NCBI GenBank assembly: GCA_051748085.1 | Contig: JBNJHA010000001.1 | Span: 32,629 to 96,628 of the forward strand | Reading direction: 5' to 3' | From: CAYNNQ01 sp051748085 | GTDB taxonomy: Bacteria; Desulfobacterota; Desulfovibrionia; Desulfovibrionales; Desulfonatronovibrionaceae | DNA: 64,000 nt | Shown: one piece after another, positions 1-8,719 of the stretch | Layout of the letters: every line of letters begins with the position of its first letter | Numbering within the stretch: position 1 is the stretch's first letter | Notes under the pieces: model-generated | Seen by the model: the letters and a program-made list of their open reading frames with translations, nothing else | The model's database searches: none | What the model was told of the DNA's origin: nothing | Program-made: the position numbers and the translations under genes

Positions 1-484
1 TAAGTCCTTCAGAGTTATTCAGTGGAGAACGTACAGATATTCGCTTTACATAAACTGTTTCTGAACCTAATTCGACATGTTCAAGAAACAGAACAAACTT
101 TTTTAAGCTAATTTTTTTAAGTCGCATTTGTACAGTTTTTTCTTCCAATTCATCGGAGACATCTTGTGTACTCGGACGCATATAATCAATGTTTGGCTTC
201 AATCCATCTTTTGATGCCTGAGCTTCAAGATAAGAAAACAATGTAGCACCCGAAAATCCTGGGATTAAACTTGCGTCTTCGCCGGAAGGCCTTTTGGCTG
301 CTTCATATTTTTCGTTTAATGCTAGAAGCTCCTTTAATCTTATTTTAGTTTTTTTTTGTTCACTTAAAATGTTCTGATTATATTCAACAATTGGTATAAC
401 CGCCCATTGGTATATGCCAATAAGCAGCAAAAAAACGGCAATGGAAAATATTATTGCTTTTCTTCGTTCAAATTGCATAAACAT
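1..484 (-). CDS. gspM: GspM-like type II secretion protein, 3' end cut by window edge
   Basis: Open frame read leftward from ATG 484 with no stop before the window edge (about 161 residues seen). Residues 1-12 are short and basic, followed by one hydrophobic segment (about residues 12-28), then a coiled-coil-like stretch rich in Lys, Glu and Leu and a small globular part. This is the layout of GspM or PilO, bitopic inner-membrane proteins that pair with GspL in the assembly platform. It lies 41 bp after the gspL stop, as expected for gspL-gspM. Sequence similarity in this family is low, so the call rests mostly on topology and position. PilO is the alternative. Confidence 0.7.
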   Translation of the reverse strand, partial: MFMQFERRKAIIFSIAVFLLLIGIYQWAVIPIVEYNQNILSEQKKTKIRLKELLALNEKYEAAKRPSGEDASLIPGFSGATLFSYLEAQASKDGLKPNIDYMRPSTQDVSDELEEKTVQMRLKKISLKKFVLFLEHVELGSETVYVKRISVRSPLNNSEGL

Positions 485-525
485 TTCTTGAATCAAAATA
501 GTGACTTTTTGATTGTCATTTTTTG

Positions 526-2049
526 TTAATCATTTTCTTTGGCAAGCAGTATGCGCAGGTTAAAACGCACCCTTTTATTTTTTTCGTCCGCATTAGCCCC
601 TACAATACTTACTTCAGAGAATTGTTTTATTTTGCTCAACCTCTTCTTAATAATATCTACTGTATTAAAATCAGAAGCAACACCATCCAAGCGAACAGTT
701 TCCTTGTCCATAGCAAAATGAGTAACCTGAATAGCCAATTCGGAAGACAATGATTTACTTATGTCAATTAACACGTTAATAGCCTTGGCCATGGGAATAT
801 TTTTTTTAATAGAGGCACTCCTCTGGGCCGCAATTCTTGATCGTAAGATACTCGTATATTGAATTGGCTGTAAGGAAGCCGGAGCAGATGGAACTATTTT
901 TTTAAACGTATCCTGCAAATGGCCTTGTAACACTGCTAACTTGTGTTTTTGTACAGATATATTCAAAAAAAAAGTGCTTAAGACTAAAAAGAAAAGTATT
1001 GGAACAGCAAATAATAAAAATTGCCTATGAGGTGGGGGGACTATTTTTTGTCTTCGTTTGCTTAATTCATCATGCAGGAGATTATAACCCTTCCGTTCGT
1101 GATTTTTTTTTCTAGCCGCCATAGCAGCCAGGACAGTTTCTTCCGGACAACTCTGGTCAAGATCTAAAACTTGGGGAAGGCTCATGGTTCTAATTTGTAA
1201 ATTTTCCTGTAAAAAAGAATGAATAAAATTGTTTTGAGATCCTCCTCCGGTAAGAAAAATTTTTTCTGGAAAAGATTCAGATTGTGCGGCCATAAGGGTA
1301 AGCAGGATCTGCCTCTTTAAATCCTGAAATGGACGAAGTATTTTGTCTTGATCATTTTTTTGTTCCAATTCATCAAAAAAAGCTTTTATCTCTTCAATAT
1401 CAGTTGGTTTTAAATCGCGGTCCAAGCCTCCTATAAGCCCCCCCAGACCTGGGAACAAGCAGCGAAAGGCAATAACTTTAGTCCCTTGTCTCCAGACTAA
1501 GTTTGTTTTGCTCCATCCAATGTCTAATATCAGTATGTTTTTATCATTTTCAGAAATTATTTCCTCGGACACTCGGGCCAATACTGCTAGATCCAGGTCA
1601 ACCCTGTCTGGATACAATCCGCAACGTTCCAGAGCCGAAAGTAACTCGTTTAATAATTTTTTGGGATACAGTGCTGTTATTACTTCATTTCCCTGTTCCC
1701 GTTTTTGTCCGGAAAACAAAAAATCAAATGAATAAGCATCCAGTTCGACAGGGAGACTGTTTTCAAGTTCGAAGGGAAGCACTTCCTTGATCTTTCCCTG
1801 CTGGGAAAAAGGGAAATATAAATTGTGAAATAAAGCCTGTTTACTGTTGACGGAAATAACTATCGAATCAGGCACTGGCTGGTTGGCAACTTGACTTTCT
1901 ATCCAGCTGACGCTTTCTGCTGAATTCTCGGTTAACGGAATTGACAGACATGAGTTCTGAAAGGATTTTATACCCTTTAAGTTGCAAGTGATCCAGCTTA
2001 ATTTAAGCTGAGTTGAACCGATATCAATTCCTAGCGCAGTCTTAGCCAT
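526..2049 (-). CDS. gspL: GspL/PilM-type assembly platform protein of type II secretion
   Basis: A 507-residue protein. The N-terminal two thirds have the actin-like fold of GspL and PilM (GIDIGS near residue 7, a second phosphate-loop-like ILDIGWSKTNL near 173, GGGSQN near 268). A single membrane segment lies at about residues 340-362, followed by a periplasmic domain of about 145 residues. In the type II system GspL links the cytoplasmic ATPase GspE to GspM and the pseudopilus. It follows gspK by 28 bp and precedes a gspM-like gene. A PilM-PilN fusion of a type IV pilus is the alternative, but the neighbouring gspG-K genes favour type II secretion. Confidence 0.82.
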   Translation of the reverse strand: MAKTALGIDIGSTQLKLSWITCNLKGIKSFQNSCLSIPLTENSAESVSWIESQVANQPVPDSIVISVNSKQALFHNLYFPFSQQGKIKEVLPFELENSLPVELDAYSFDFLFSGQKREQGNEVITALYPKKLLNELLSALERCGLYPDRVDLDLAVLARVSEEIISENDKNILILDIGWSKTNLVWRQGTKVIAFRCLFPGLGGLIGGLDRDLKPTDIEEIKAFFDELEQKNDQDKILRPFQDLKRQILLTLMAAQSESFPEKIFLTGGGSQNNFIHSFLQENLQIRTMSLPQVLDLDQSCPEETVLAAMAARKKNHERKGYNLLHDELSKRRQKIVPPPHRQFLLFAVPILFFLVLSTFFLNISVQKHKLAVLQGHLQDTFKKIVPSAPASLQPIQYTSILRSRIAAQRSASIKKNIPMAKAINVLIDISKSLSSELAIQVTHFAMDKETVRLDGVASDFNTVDIIKKRLSKIKQFSEVSIVGANADEKNKRVRFNLRILLAKEND

Positions 2050-2077
2050 AAAGGTTAGCCATATGATATATAATTTA

Positions 2078-3166
2078 TTATTGAACTTCAGTAAGTAATC
2101 TTTTTACATTATACTTTTTGTCATTTAAATTTCTTTCCAGAACACAAAAATAAGCAATACATGCGCTTCCGCTTGTTGCATTTATCAATACGGAAAAGTT
2201 ATTGCTTGCAGTTGTAACCATTTGCGATGGGAATTGCACATCACTATATCCAGCTAGACGGTTTAGGTACCAATCCGATTCATAAAGAAAATCAAAATGC
2301 CTGCTTTGCCGGCGGTAGTCAATGGCTGCTTCAGCGAATTGCATTGCGGTTTCCCGACTTATGCCCGGATTAACCATAGCTGCGAGAATTTCTTTAGGAG
2401 CCGTATTTATATTGATTTTTCCGTTTGAGTACACAGTAAAAAGATCTTTAAGACCAGGTTCATTTTCGGAGCCTGTATACAATTCTTTGTCTATTCCCCT
2501 AATCAAGACAAGTTCTCCAATATATTTTATTGGCCGGTTTGGACAGGAATAATCTTTATTTTCTAAATGGTAATAAGGCGATTCGGCGCCAAATTCTCCA
2601 GTTCGCTCTTTGTCTTCATCAATCCAATCTTTCAGTGATTCGAGAATTTTTTTTACCTCCGGCAATTCTTTAGAAAAAGGAGGGGACATAAGTAGCCGTT
2701 CAAGAACTGCCTTATATTCCTGTTGAAAATCGCCATTATGATCGACCAGATAATTTATTGGAAATTTACTCTGCTCATCTAGTATAGTACCATTAACCTC
2801 ACCTAACCCCAGACTTGGCGAAGCTATTTCGTCCTGATTCAAAAAATTGGCCCAAGTTTCCCCGTAATGATCAACATTTTCTTCATCTTTATTGGCTTTT
2901 TTTTTAGCATCATTTAGCAATAAAGACTCAGCTAAGGTGATTGCTGACCTGGCAAGACTTTTCGCCCTTAAAGAATCAGAAAACACCCGAGAACTTACTT
3001 GATTCACCTGCATAAGACGCATGCTTTCCATAGTCACAACGACTAACATACTTAAAAGCATTAGAACCATTATTAAAATCGCGCCTTGCTGTCGACTTTG
3101 CGGAAAAGATACAAAACTACAATCGCGACATGGGATCACTTGTGACATAATATATTTAACAAGCAT
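2078..3166 (-). CDS. gspK: Type II secretion minor pseudopilin GspK
   Basis: A 362-residue protein with the GspK-type N-terminus: QQGAILIMVLMLLSML (about residues 26-41) is the hydrophobic helix after the prepilin peptidase site. GspK lacks the conserved Glu at +5 found in other pseudopilins, and none is seen here. The helix-hairpin-helix-like NINTAPKEILAAM (about 252-264) is a family hallmark. GspK caps the pseudopilus tip with GspI and GspJ. Met at 3148 is another possible start; neither has a clear ribosome binding site. It is divergent from gspJ, which is unusual. Confidence 0.88.
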   Translation of the reverse strand: MLVKYIMSQVIPCRDCSFVSFPQSRQQGAILIMVLMLLSMLVVVTMESMRLMQVNQVSSRVFSDSLRAKSLARSAITLAESLLLNDAKKKANKDEENVDHYGETWANFLNQDEIASPSLGLGEVNGTILDEQSKFPINYLVDHNGDFQQEYKAVLERLLMSPPFSKELPEVKKILESLKDWIDEDKERTGEFGAESPYYHLENKDYSCPNRPIKYIGELVLIRGIDKELYTGSENEPGLKDLFTVYSNGKININTAPKEILAAMVNPGISRETAMQFAEAAIDYRRQSRHFDFLYESDWYLNRLAGYSDVQFPSQMVTTASNNFSVLINATSGSACIAYFCVLERNLNDKKYNVKRLLTEVQ

Positions 3167-3335
3167 TTTGGTTTTAAAAAATTAATTTAATATTTAATGG
3201 ATTTAAAAATATTGATTGTAACTATATATTTTAGTATTAGTGCTTTATCTAATCGCTGCTTAATTCTTATTTCACTTTTAATGTGAACCAAATTAACCAT
3301 TTACATTGAGATGCATTTCTATTAAAAAATATCTT
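3167..3335. promoter_or_regulatory. AT-rich divergent spacer between gspK and gspJ
   Basis: This spacer of about 170 bp separates gspK (leftward) from gspJ (rightward) and is very rich in A and T. It must hold the start of gspJ transcription and probably a new promoter for gspK-L-M, because gspJ interrupts co-transcription from gspI. No clear sigma-70 boxes or operator could be singled out by eye among the many AT-rich hexamers. Confidence 0.35.
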
Positions 3336-4052
3336 ATGAAACTAATTCGAATGAAAAATAATAAATACCATTTAAATGATTGTGGATTTACCCTTTTGGA
3401 GTTAATGATTTCCATTACTATTGCCGGTATAATTTTTACAGGCATGTTTATAGTATTTAACAAAGTATTTAATGTCACAGAAAAAATTTTTCATGAGACT
3501 GATGTCGTCCAAAACGGTCAGCGTATTGTTTTACAAATGACTAAGGATTTAGAATCCTATTATTTATCCAGCAATTCATCAAACATTGCGACTGCGAACA
3601 ATTTATTTGAGTTCTCCGGGTGCTCGCCAAATCTTAATATGCTTAATGATAATGCCACCTTAATGACCTTTCCCTCTTTTTCTAGTTTATCTTTTGATCA
3701 GTCAACATTTCCAGTGCGCAGGATAAATAAAATAACATATATTTTACAAAAAAAATCTTCATCAGAGATGCCCGAAGGACATACAAAATTCAAACTTATT
3801 CGCCAAGAGTTACCTTTTATGGATATTCCTGGCGAATCCCGAAGCTCAGAGCCCATAGTCATATCTGACAGAGTAAAAAAGATAAGCATACGTTTTCTAG
3901 GAAAAAATTTTTCTGCGCCGCAAAGGACATGGAATTTAGACCCATTCCAAAAGGACAAAGGCCCTCCACGGGGGGTATTGATAAATTTGACGTTACAGGA
4001 CGACAAAGGCAAGGAATCAACTTTTCAGTTTACTCAGACGCTTGCCCACTAG
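3336..4052 (+). CDS. gspJ: Type II secretion minor pseudopilin GspJ, inverted relative to its operon
   Basis: About 238 residues. CGFTLLELMISITIAGII near the N-terminus is a prepilin peptidase site (cut after Gly, Phe +1, Glu +5) followed by the hydrophobic assembly helix. Length and the later FLGKNFSAPQRTWNLDPF segment fit GspJ, and it fills the place between gspI and gspK where gspJ normally sits. It is on the plus strand while all other gsp genes here are on the minus strand. ATG 3336 or ATG 3351 are likely starts; an upstream TTG at 3306 is possible but less likely. No frameshift is seen, so it can be functional if it has its own promoter. Confidence 0.8.
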   Translation: MKLIRMKNNKYHLNDCGFTLLELMISITIAGIIFTGMFIVFNKVFNVTEKIFHETDVVQNGQRIVLQMTKDLESYYLSSNSSNIATANNLFEFSGCSPNLNMLNDNATLMTFPSFSSLSFDQSTFPVRRINKITYILQKKSSSEMPEGHTKFKLIRQELPFMDIPGESRSSEPIVISDRVKKISIRFLGKNFSAPQRTWNLDPFQKDKGPPRGVLINLTLQDDKGKESTFQFTQTLAH

Positions 4053-4152
4053 GAAACATTGGTATCTTGTGCCGATTTATTCTTTAACATTTTTTGCGTA
4101 GTGTAGATTATTCTTTTCGTGCCGCAATTATTCACACATTAAAAAGTTCAAC

Positions 4153-4232
4153 AGATTCTTTGCGTACATTTGTTGCATGCCGCCCGGTTTTTTATACATG
4201 CCGATGGGGGGAACCGGACCGCCGGATGGAAA
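4153..4232 (+). repeat. Dispersed repeat family A, copy 1
   Basis: This lies in the 366-bp gene-free stretch between the 3' ends of gspJ and gspI. It shares the core TTGCGTACATTTG then CCGCCCGGTTTT, a short loop, and GGAACCGGACCGCCGG with copies near 8.2, 38.4 and 44.5 kb. The two halves CCGGTTTTTT and GGGGAACCGG can pair as a hairpin. Open frames of 60-80 codons across it are chance ORFs and were not called. The rest of the stretch shows nothing recognisable. Confidence 0.65.
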
Positions 4233-4418
4233 ATATAAGTCAGGTCCCCATGCAAATATACATTGCCGGTTCGACATTCTTATTTTCTCTGGCCAGCGCA
4301 TCCGGAGGGGACAAGCGTCACTTCGGCGGGCATTAAAGCACCGCAGGTCGAAGGCACGAGTAGCAAAAATTTTGTAAGCAATTATGTCACGCCAAGGTAT
4401 GCAAATATAAAATTATGT

Positions 4419-4826
4419 TCAGTTTGTACTCTTTGTTTTTTTTTCCAAAAATAACTCCTTAAAAACTATTGAATCATTTTCTTCTCTTTCTCTGTAAATT
4501 TCTAAAATTACTAATTCCAAATTTTCTAACTGGGCGGTAGTTTTGTCCAGTTTCCAGTGGTATTGTGGATAACTGTCAAACTGTCCTCTCCATATAGTTA
4601 TTTTTTCCGGACCGGATAAACGAATTTCATTCATTTTGTTGGCTCCTAAGATTGATGCCCGACAATGAAATTGGTTGCTTAGAAGCAGTTCTTGAATCCC
4701 GATCGTGGCTTTCAGTGCTGCGGCGAAGGTGATGCCCAGTATGGCCAGACAGACCATAATCTCCATGAGGGTAAATCCGCCCTCCTCCCAACACCTTGTT
4801 TTTACATCTTTTATAGAAAAATCCAT
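4419..4826 (-). CDS. gspI: Type II secretion minor pseudopilin GspI
   Basis: A 135-residue protein with the prepilin cleavage and helix signature GGFTLMEIMVCLAILGITFA at about residues 16-35 (Glu +5 present). The short, mostly beta C-terminal domain has YHWKLDKTTAQ, like the Y-W core of GspI. It is 7 bp downstream of gspH, so translation is probably coupled. GspI forms the tip complex with GspJ and GspK. The gene ends 366 bp before the opposing gspJ. Confidence 0.87.
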   Translation of the reverse strand: MDFSIKDVKTRCWEEGGFTLMEIMVCLAILGITFAAALKATIGIQELLLSNQFHCRASILGANKMNEIRLSGPEKITIWRGQFDSYPQYHWKLDKTTAQLENLELVILEIYREREENDSIVFKELFLEKKTKSTN

Positions 4827-4833
4827 CGGAGTC

Positions 4834-5367
4834 CTATCCGGACTTTACAATTAAACGAGATAAAAATGGCTGAATTTGAATTTTATATCTTTTAGACATA
4901 AAAACAACGTCGAATGTCGCCGGTTCAGCCAGACCATGAGGAAGGAAAAACAATTCCACCTCTCCAAGAGAGCACGGCGGATTATTTCTTTTTTTTACAG
5001 AAGCCAAGTATAATTTTCCAGAAAATAACTGCTTTGATATTTTATTATTATCTTTTTTTGTATTTTTAATGTAATAAGTGGAATGTCCTTCGTTATCTTC
5101 TGGAAAATCAATGTGCAATATTACAGGTGTGTTGTGCATAATTGCTTCATATCTAGCTTGATTGACAATAGCATGCAGACGCCTGAGGCCGGTTTTAAAA
5201 TCGTTTCCATAGACGCCCGGAGAAATCATAGGCAAGGCAATACCTATGCCAATTGAAAGTATCAACACAACTACCGCTAATTCGATCAGGGTAAAGCCCG
5301 AAGGTTTTTTATTCAAGCTTCCAACTGTAAATATCGGAATCAAAGCCTTCACCGCCTTCCTCTCCAT
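4834..5367 (-). CDS. gspH: Type II secretion pseudopilin GspH
   Basis: SGFTLIELAVVVLILSIGI marks the prepilin peptidase site and helix. The later GLRRLHAIVNQARYEAIMHN is the usual GspH helix-loop, in which residues after the helix favour ARxEAI. From ATG 5367 the leader is about 22 residues and overlaps the end of gspG by 59 bp. A TTG codon near 5318 would give a 6-residue leader and almost no overlap, so the start is open. GspH is a minor pseudopilin between the GspG shaft and the I-J-K tip. Confidence 0.86.
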   Translation of the reverse strand: MERKAVKALIPIFTVGSLNKKPSGFTLIELAVVVLILSIGIGIALPMISPGVYGNDFKTGLRRLHAIVNQARYEAIMHNTPVILHIDFPEDNEGHSTYYIKNTKKDNNKISKQLFSGKLYLASVKKRNNPPCSLGEVELFFLPHGLAEPATFDVVFMSKRYKIQIQPFLSRLIVKSG

Positions 5368-5791
5368 CTGCTCCTAAAGATATGAGGTCAAAATCCTCAT
5401 ATTCTCCGGGGCAAATATATATATATTCATTGCCCCATGGATCTTCAGGAATGTGGGAAATATAACCCTTTTCCGGATAATTACTTGGCATACGTCCGAT
5501 ACTGGGTTTTTTAATCAACGCCTTTAACCCCTGTTCTGTGCTCGGATAAAAACCGTTATCCAACTTAAATTCTTTTAAGGCCATAGATATACTATCAATT
5601 TGCATTTGGGCTTTCACCACTCTGGCTTTACTGGGCTTGTCCGTTAGGCGGGGCATGATTAAGCCTGCTAAAATCCCCAAAATAACAATAACCACCATAA
5701 TTTCTATCAAAGTAAAACCACAGGAAAAAAAAATTGTTTTTTTAATCCTTGGACGATTTTTTTTAAAAAGACATACGCAATTAGCATGCAT
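5309..5791 (-). CDS. gspG: Type II secretion major pseudopilin GspG
   Basis: A 160-residue protein with CGFTLIEIMVVIVILGILAG, the strongest prepilin signature of the set, then PRLTDKPSKARVVKAQMQI. The C-terminal half has DNGFYPSTEQGLKAL, PEDPWGNEY and SLGADGEEGGEG, the calcium-binding loop region typical of GspG. GspG makes the pseudopilus shaft that acts as the secretion piston. It is the first gsp gene read leftward here. gspC, D, E and F are not in the window. Confidence 0.95.
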   Translation of the reverse strand: MHANCVCLFKKNRPRIKKTIFFSCGFTLIEIMVVIVILGILAGLIMPRLTDKPSKARVVKAQMQIDSISMALKEFKLDNGFYPSTEQGLKALIKKPSIGRMPSNYPEKGYISHIPEDPWGNEYIYICPGEYEDFDLISLGADGEEGGEGFDSDIYSWKLE

Positions 5792-5883
5792 TTACAAGTT
5801 CCCCTGAGTATATTTAATTATTCCTGACAAATTATTTATCCCGTAATTCCATTAGCAAAAAGACGCCCACTAAATACCTGCAC

Positions 5884-6585
5884 TCAAGAAGTAAGTATAA
5901 ACTCACCGGAAATAATTTCAGGCAATTTTATATTTTGGAATCTCTCATTCCAATAATAGCTTATTTGTTCATTACTATCTAATTTTTGTTGTATATGCCC
6001 ATCCAATTCAAGACCAAGCAATTTTGCAATTATCATTGCCCCGGCCAGGATATAAATATCTTCCTCGTTTTCCATTGCCCACATGATTTTGTCCCCGATA
6101 CAAGCCACCATATCCGGACGGGACTGGGCCAGTCGGGCCGAGCCCCAGAAGGCCCCGCGGCGAAGCGGAGCATACTCCAGGAAATTGTCTTTGCCGCCCG
6201 AATCCCACATATAGGAAAGAAGGATTGAATGGTACTCCCGGGCCAACTGTTCATGGCAGGCCATGACCTCGCCCATGCTTTCCGGAATTCCCCAACCTAT
6301 GCCACCCGATTCATCATTTAGCATCCACATAAAACGGCGCATGACCACCCGGCCGCGCTCCAGACCGTATTGTCGACAAATAAGGGGCACGACCCGGCCG
6401 AAACAGCTCACACCATGCCATTTTACTCGGGGGGAAGAATTAAGAAGGGCGGTAAAAAGGGGATTTATTATCTGCAGGGGATCAAATTCCCGCAGTTTTT
6501 CCCAGGACTTCTCCGGGGGACCATCCTCCAGAACGGACAGAACCAGTTTCTTCAGCTTGCGTCCAGACATGCGCTTATCAGTCAT
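5884..6585 (-). CDS. Conserved HEAT-repeat-like protein (resembles DVU0298 family)
   Basis: A 233-residue soluble protein with no signal peptide. Helical pairs such as LREFDPLQIINPLFTALLNSSPRVKWHGVSCFGRVV and the closing AGAMIIAKLLGLE segment look like HEAT or armadillo repeats. A central WMLNDESGGIGWGIPESMGEVMAC stretch is highly characteristic and recalls the DVU0298-type family of Desulfovibrio (from memory, unchecked). GGAAGGATTAAG before ATG 6585 is a good ribosome binding site. Function is unknown; HEAT-like proteins usually act as scaffolds or cofactor lyase-like proteins. It ends 92 bp before gspG and may be independent of it. Confidence 0.6.
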   Translation of the reverse strand: MTDKRMSGRKLKKLVLSVLEDGPPEKSWEKLREFDPLQIINPLFTALLNSSPRVKWHGVSCFGRVVPLICRQYGLERGRVVMRRFMWMLNDESGGIGWGIPESMGEVMACHEQLAREYHSILLSYMWDSGGKDNFLEYAPLRRGAFWGSARLAQSRPDMVACIGDKIMWAMENEEDIYILAGAMIIAKLLGLELDGHIQQKLDSNEQISYYWNERFQNIKLPEIISGEFILTS

Positions 6586-6718
6586 CTTAATCCTTCCCCA
6601 GTAATTTTGTCCTTCCCGACCTTTAACGCGGATTTAACCCGCCTTGCAGGAAGGTCCGGTTTTCCCGACTTGGTAACTGTTTCATAAGAGCTGTTTCAAA
6701 AAAGATATACATAAAAAA

Positions 6719-6910
6719 TGTGGAACCGCGAAGTCGCGAAGTATGCGAAGTTTAAGACGCGAAGCTTAAGTATTGCCCAAAACCGGGAAACGGTTTTGGG
6801 CAAGGCAGCCTTTCAGTTTGCCAATGCCCGGCAAATTGAAAACATCTTCCCTTGGCGTCCCTTGCGTCTTGACCCGGCACTCAAATCGTTGATTTGAGTG
6901 CCGGGTCATA
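6719..6910. repeat. Nested hairpin element in a 384-bp gene-free stretch
   Basis: The stretch between the DVU0298-like gene and fprA holds two strong perfect hairpins. One is at 6773-6803 (13-bp arms around a 5-base loop), the other at 6871-6907 (17-bp arms around a 3-base loop). Short repeats of CGCGAAG and GCGAAGT lie on the left, and AAGACGC/GCGTCTT arms flank the whole. The second hairpin is 62 bp past the fprA stop and may end that transcript, but no T-run follows on the minus strand, so it is not a classic terminator. The unit looks like a small non-coding repeat. Confidence 0.6.
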
Positions 6911-6969
6911 TTTTATGAAGAGGCCTGCTCCACTTTACGAGTATGGGAAACAGATACCTGACGGTAAAC

Positions 6970-8163
6970 CTATTTATCGGCCGCAGCAGCCGCAAGGGTT
7001 TTGCCCAGATCCTTGCACGCGGCCAGATCCTCGTGCCTGGGCACATTTTTGACCCGCACCGGGTCAGCCGGAATCTCGAACTTAGCGTCCTGCAAAATCT
7101 TCTGCATATCCTTGGCCGCTTCCCCGCTCCAGCCAAAAGAGCCGAAAGCGGCGCCAATCCGTCCAACAGGCCTGAGCCCCTTTATATAGGTCAAAAAATC
7201 GGCCATAAGCGGCAGCATTCCGTTGTTATGGGTCGGAGAACCGCAGACAAGGACTTTGGCGTCCGAAAACTCACCCATGACATCACTATGGTGAAAAGTC
7301 TTCAGCGACATGAGCCTGTATTCCATGCCGGACTCCTGAAATCCTTCCCCCACTGCCTTGGCCATTTTTGCCGTGCTCTCCCACATGGTGTCATAGACAA
7401 TGACAGCCTTGTTCCGAGTCTCCTGCCGGCTGAATTCGTCATAGGCCCGGATTATTTCCGGGACATAGGAACGCCAGATAAAACCGTGATCCGGGGCGAT
7501 CATATCAATTTCCATTCCGGATTCAGCAACTTTGGCCAAAACCTTCTGCACAAGCTGCGAATAAGGCAGTATAATATTGGCATAGTAATGCCGGGCCTCA
7601 GCAAACAACGCATTTTTATCCGTCTGATCGTCGAATCTGTTCGAACTGGCTATGTTCTGGCCGAAAGCATCATTTGAGATAAGCAGTTTATCTTCGGGAA
7701 TATAGGAAAACATGCTGTCCGGCCAATGCAGCATCCTTGTTTCCATGAATTGCACCCGCTTTTTCCCGAGGCTTATTTCATCCCCGGTTTTTACTGCCTC
7801 GCAGGGCCAATGTTCATTATGATAATGATCAATCAGGGCTTTTTTGCCCATCGTTGAACAATAAACCTTTTCCGGTTTTATCTTTTCGTACATAAACGGA
7901 AATGCACCGGAATGATCCGGTTCAACATGGTTGACTACCATATAGTCAATATCCTCGAGTTTAACCAGACTTCTCACCTGATGATACAGGTCCCATTTAA
8001 ATTTTTCCGGAACAGTGTCAAAGAGGGTAATCTTGTCGTCAATGACCAGATAAGCATTATAGGTCGTGCCCCGCCGGGCCAGAGCATAACCGTGAAAACT
8101 GTGAATATTCCAATCCACTGCGCCTACCCAAAAAACATTCTTCTTTATTTCCTGAACAGCCAT
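6970..8163 (-). CDS. fprA: Flavodiiron protein, rubredoxin:oxygen oxidoreductase (FprA/ROO)
   Basis: A 397-residue protein reducing O2 (and possibly NO) to water with electrons from rubredoxin, in the cytoplasm. The beta-lactamase-like domain carries the diiron ligands H79-x-E81-x-D83-H84, H146 and D165, with a further His in PDHGFIW. The C-terminal flavodoxin domain begins near VIVYDTMWESTAKMA and has the FMN loops CGSPTHNNG and FGSFGWSG. Start 8163 (MAVQEIKK) is preferred over ATG 8172 because AAGGA is well spaced from it. The D165-AFGQN stretch has Asn where many homologues have His. It ends the run perR, rbr, dfx, three rubredoxins, fprA, which places its electron donors beside it. Confidence 0.95.
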   Translation of the reverse strand: MAVQEIKKNVFWVGAVDWNIHSFHGYALARRGTTYNAYLVIDDKITLFDTVPEKFKWDLYHQVRSLVKLEDIDYMVVNHVEPDHSGAFPFMYEKIKPEKVYCSTMGKKALIDHYHNEHWPCEAVKTGDEISLGKKRVQFMETRMLHWPDSMFSYIPEDKLLISNDAFGQNIASSNRFDDQTDKNALFAEARHYYANIILPYSQLVQKVLAKVAESGMEIDMIAPDHGFIWRSYVPEIIRAYDEFSRQETRNKAVIVYDTMWESTAKMAKAVGEGFQESGMEYRLMSLKTFHHSDVMGEFSDAKVLVCGSPTHNNGMLPLMADFLTYIKGLRPVGRIGAAFGSFGWSGEAAKDMQKILQDAKFEIPADPVRVKNVPRHEDLAACKDLGKTLAAAAADK

Positions 8164-8201
8164 GTCTAACATCCTTTTTTCATTATATGCTTATTTAAGT
8201 G

Positions 8202-8285
8202 TAACTATTCACTACCTTAAAAAATGTACCGTTTTTTGTGTACATTTGCTGCAGACCGCCCGGTTTTCATATGCACAGATGCGCC
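8202..8285 (+). repeat. Dispersed repeat family A, copy 2
   Basis: This copy has TAACTATTCA at its left end, then TTTTTTGTGTACATTTGCTG and ACCGCCCGGTTTTCATATGCA, matching copies near 4.2, 38.4 and 44.5 kb. The right arm that would pair with CCGCCCGG is degenerate here. It lies just upstream of fprA (minus strand), between it and the rubredoxin genes, so any fprA promoter must overlap or lie next to it. Confidence 0.6.
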
Positions 8286-8360
8286 TGCCAAAATAAATTT
8301 GTGCAGGCAGCACCCCATTTTAAGTTGAAAATTTCAAACAAAACCAAGGAGTTATAAAAT

Positions 8361-8402
8361 TAAATCTGTGCACTTAATTCCAGTCTTCGACTTTTTGCAC
8401 TT
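8361..8402 (-). repeat. Short repeat family D, copy 1 (minus orientation)
   Basis: Read on the minus strand, this 42-bp segment has GTGCAAAAAGTCGAAGAC followed by GGAATTAAGTGCACAG. It matches 16907-16948 on the plus strand at most positions. It sits in the spacer between the last rubredoxin and fprA. The rest of 8286-8552 shows no gene. Confidence 0.5.
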
Positions 8403-8552
8403 GCGTCCGAACAGATATTATTTTGAAAGACCAGGAAATCTCATCCCGGTTTTAAAAACCGCAAAAGATTATCCCCCCCGTGAACAATACCCGGAGGGGA
8501 TAAATTTAACCGAGTCTATCCGAAAAATACAATTTTTTTCGAAAAAGACAAT

Positions 8553-8714
8553 CTAGACTTCCTTACTGAATTGTTCCTTACCAGCTCCGCAAACCGGACA
8601 GGTCCAGTCGTCCGGAACATCTTCAAATGCGGTACCGGCCGGCACATCATTTTCCGGATCACCTTCGGCAGGATCATATACATAACCGCAGATGCTGCAT
8701 ATCCAATTTTCCAT
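8553..8714 (-). CDS. rub: Rubredoxin (53 residues)
   Basis: A small electron carrier with one Fe(SCys)4 site: C6-x2-C9 (ICSICGYVYDP) and C39-x2-C42 (WTCPVCGAGK). The aromatic core Y11, Y13, F30, W37 is complete and the length is that of classical Desulfovibrio rubredoxin. A longer frame over the same DNA is a chance ORF. It is third in a tandem of three rubredoxin genes, 5 bp after the second. It most likely passes electrons to the flavodiiron protein encoded next. Confidence 0.95.
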   Translation of the reverse strand: MENWICSICGYVYDPAEGDPENDVPAGTAFEDVPDDWTCPVCGAGKEQFSKEV

Positions 8715-8719
8715 AACAA

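Noticed and set aside
4094..4454. Three overlapping short plus-strand frames
   Set aside because: They cross repeat family A and end in AT-rich DNA; no start signal and no coding character.
8516..8719. 67-codon frame with many Cys-free basic residues
   Set aside because: Same strand but wrong frame over the classical rubredoxin gene at 8553-8714, which has both CxxC pairs.
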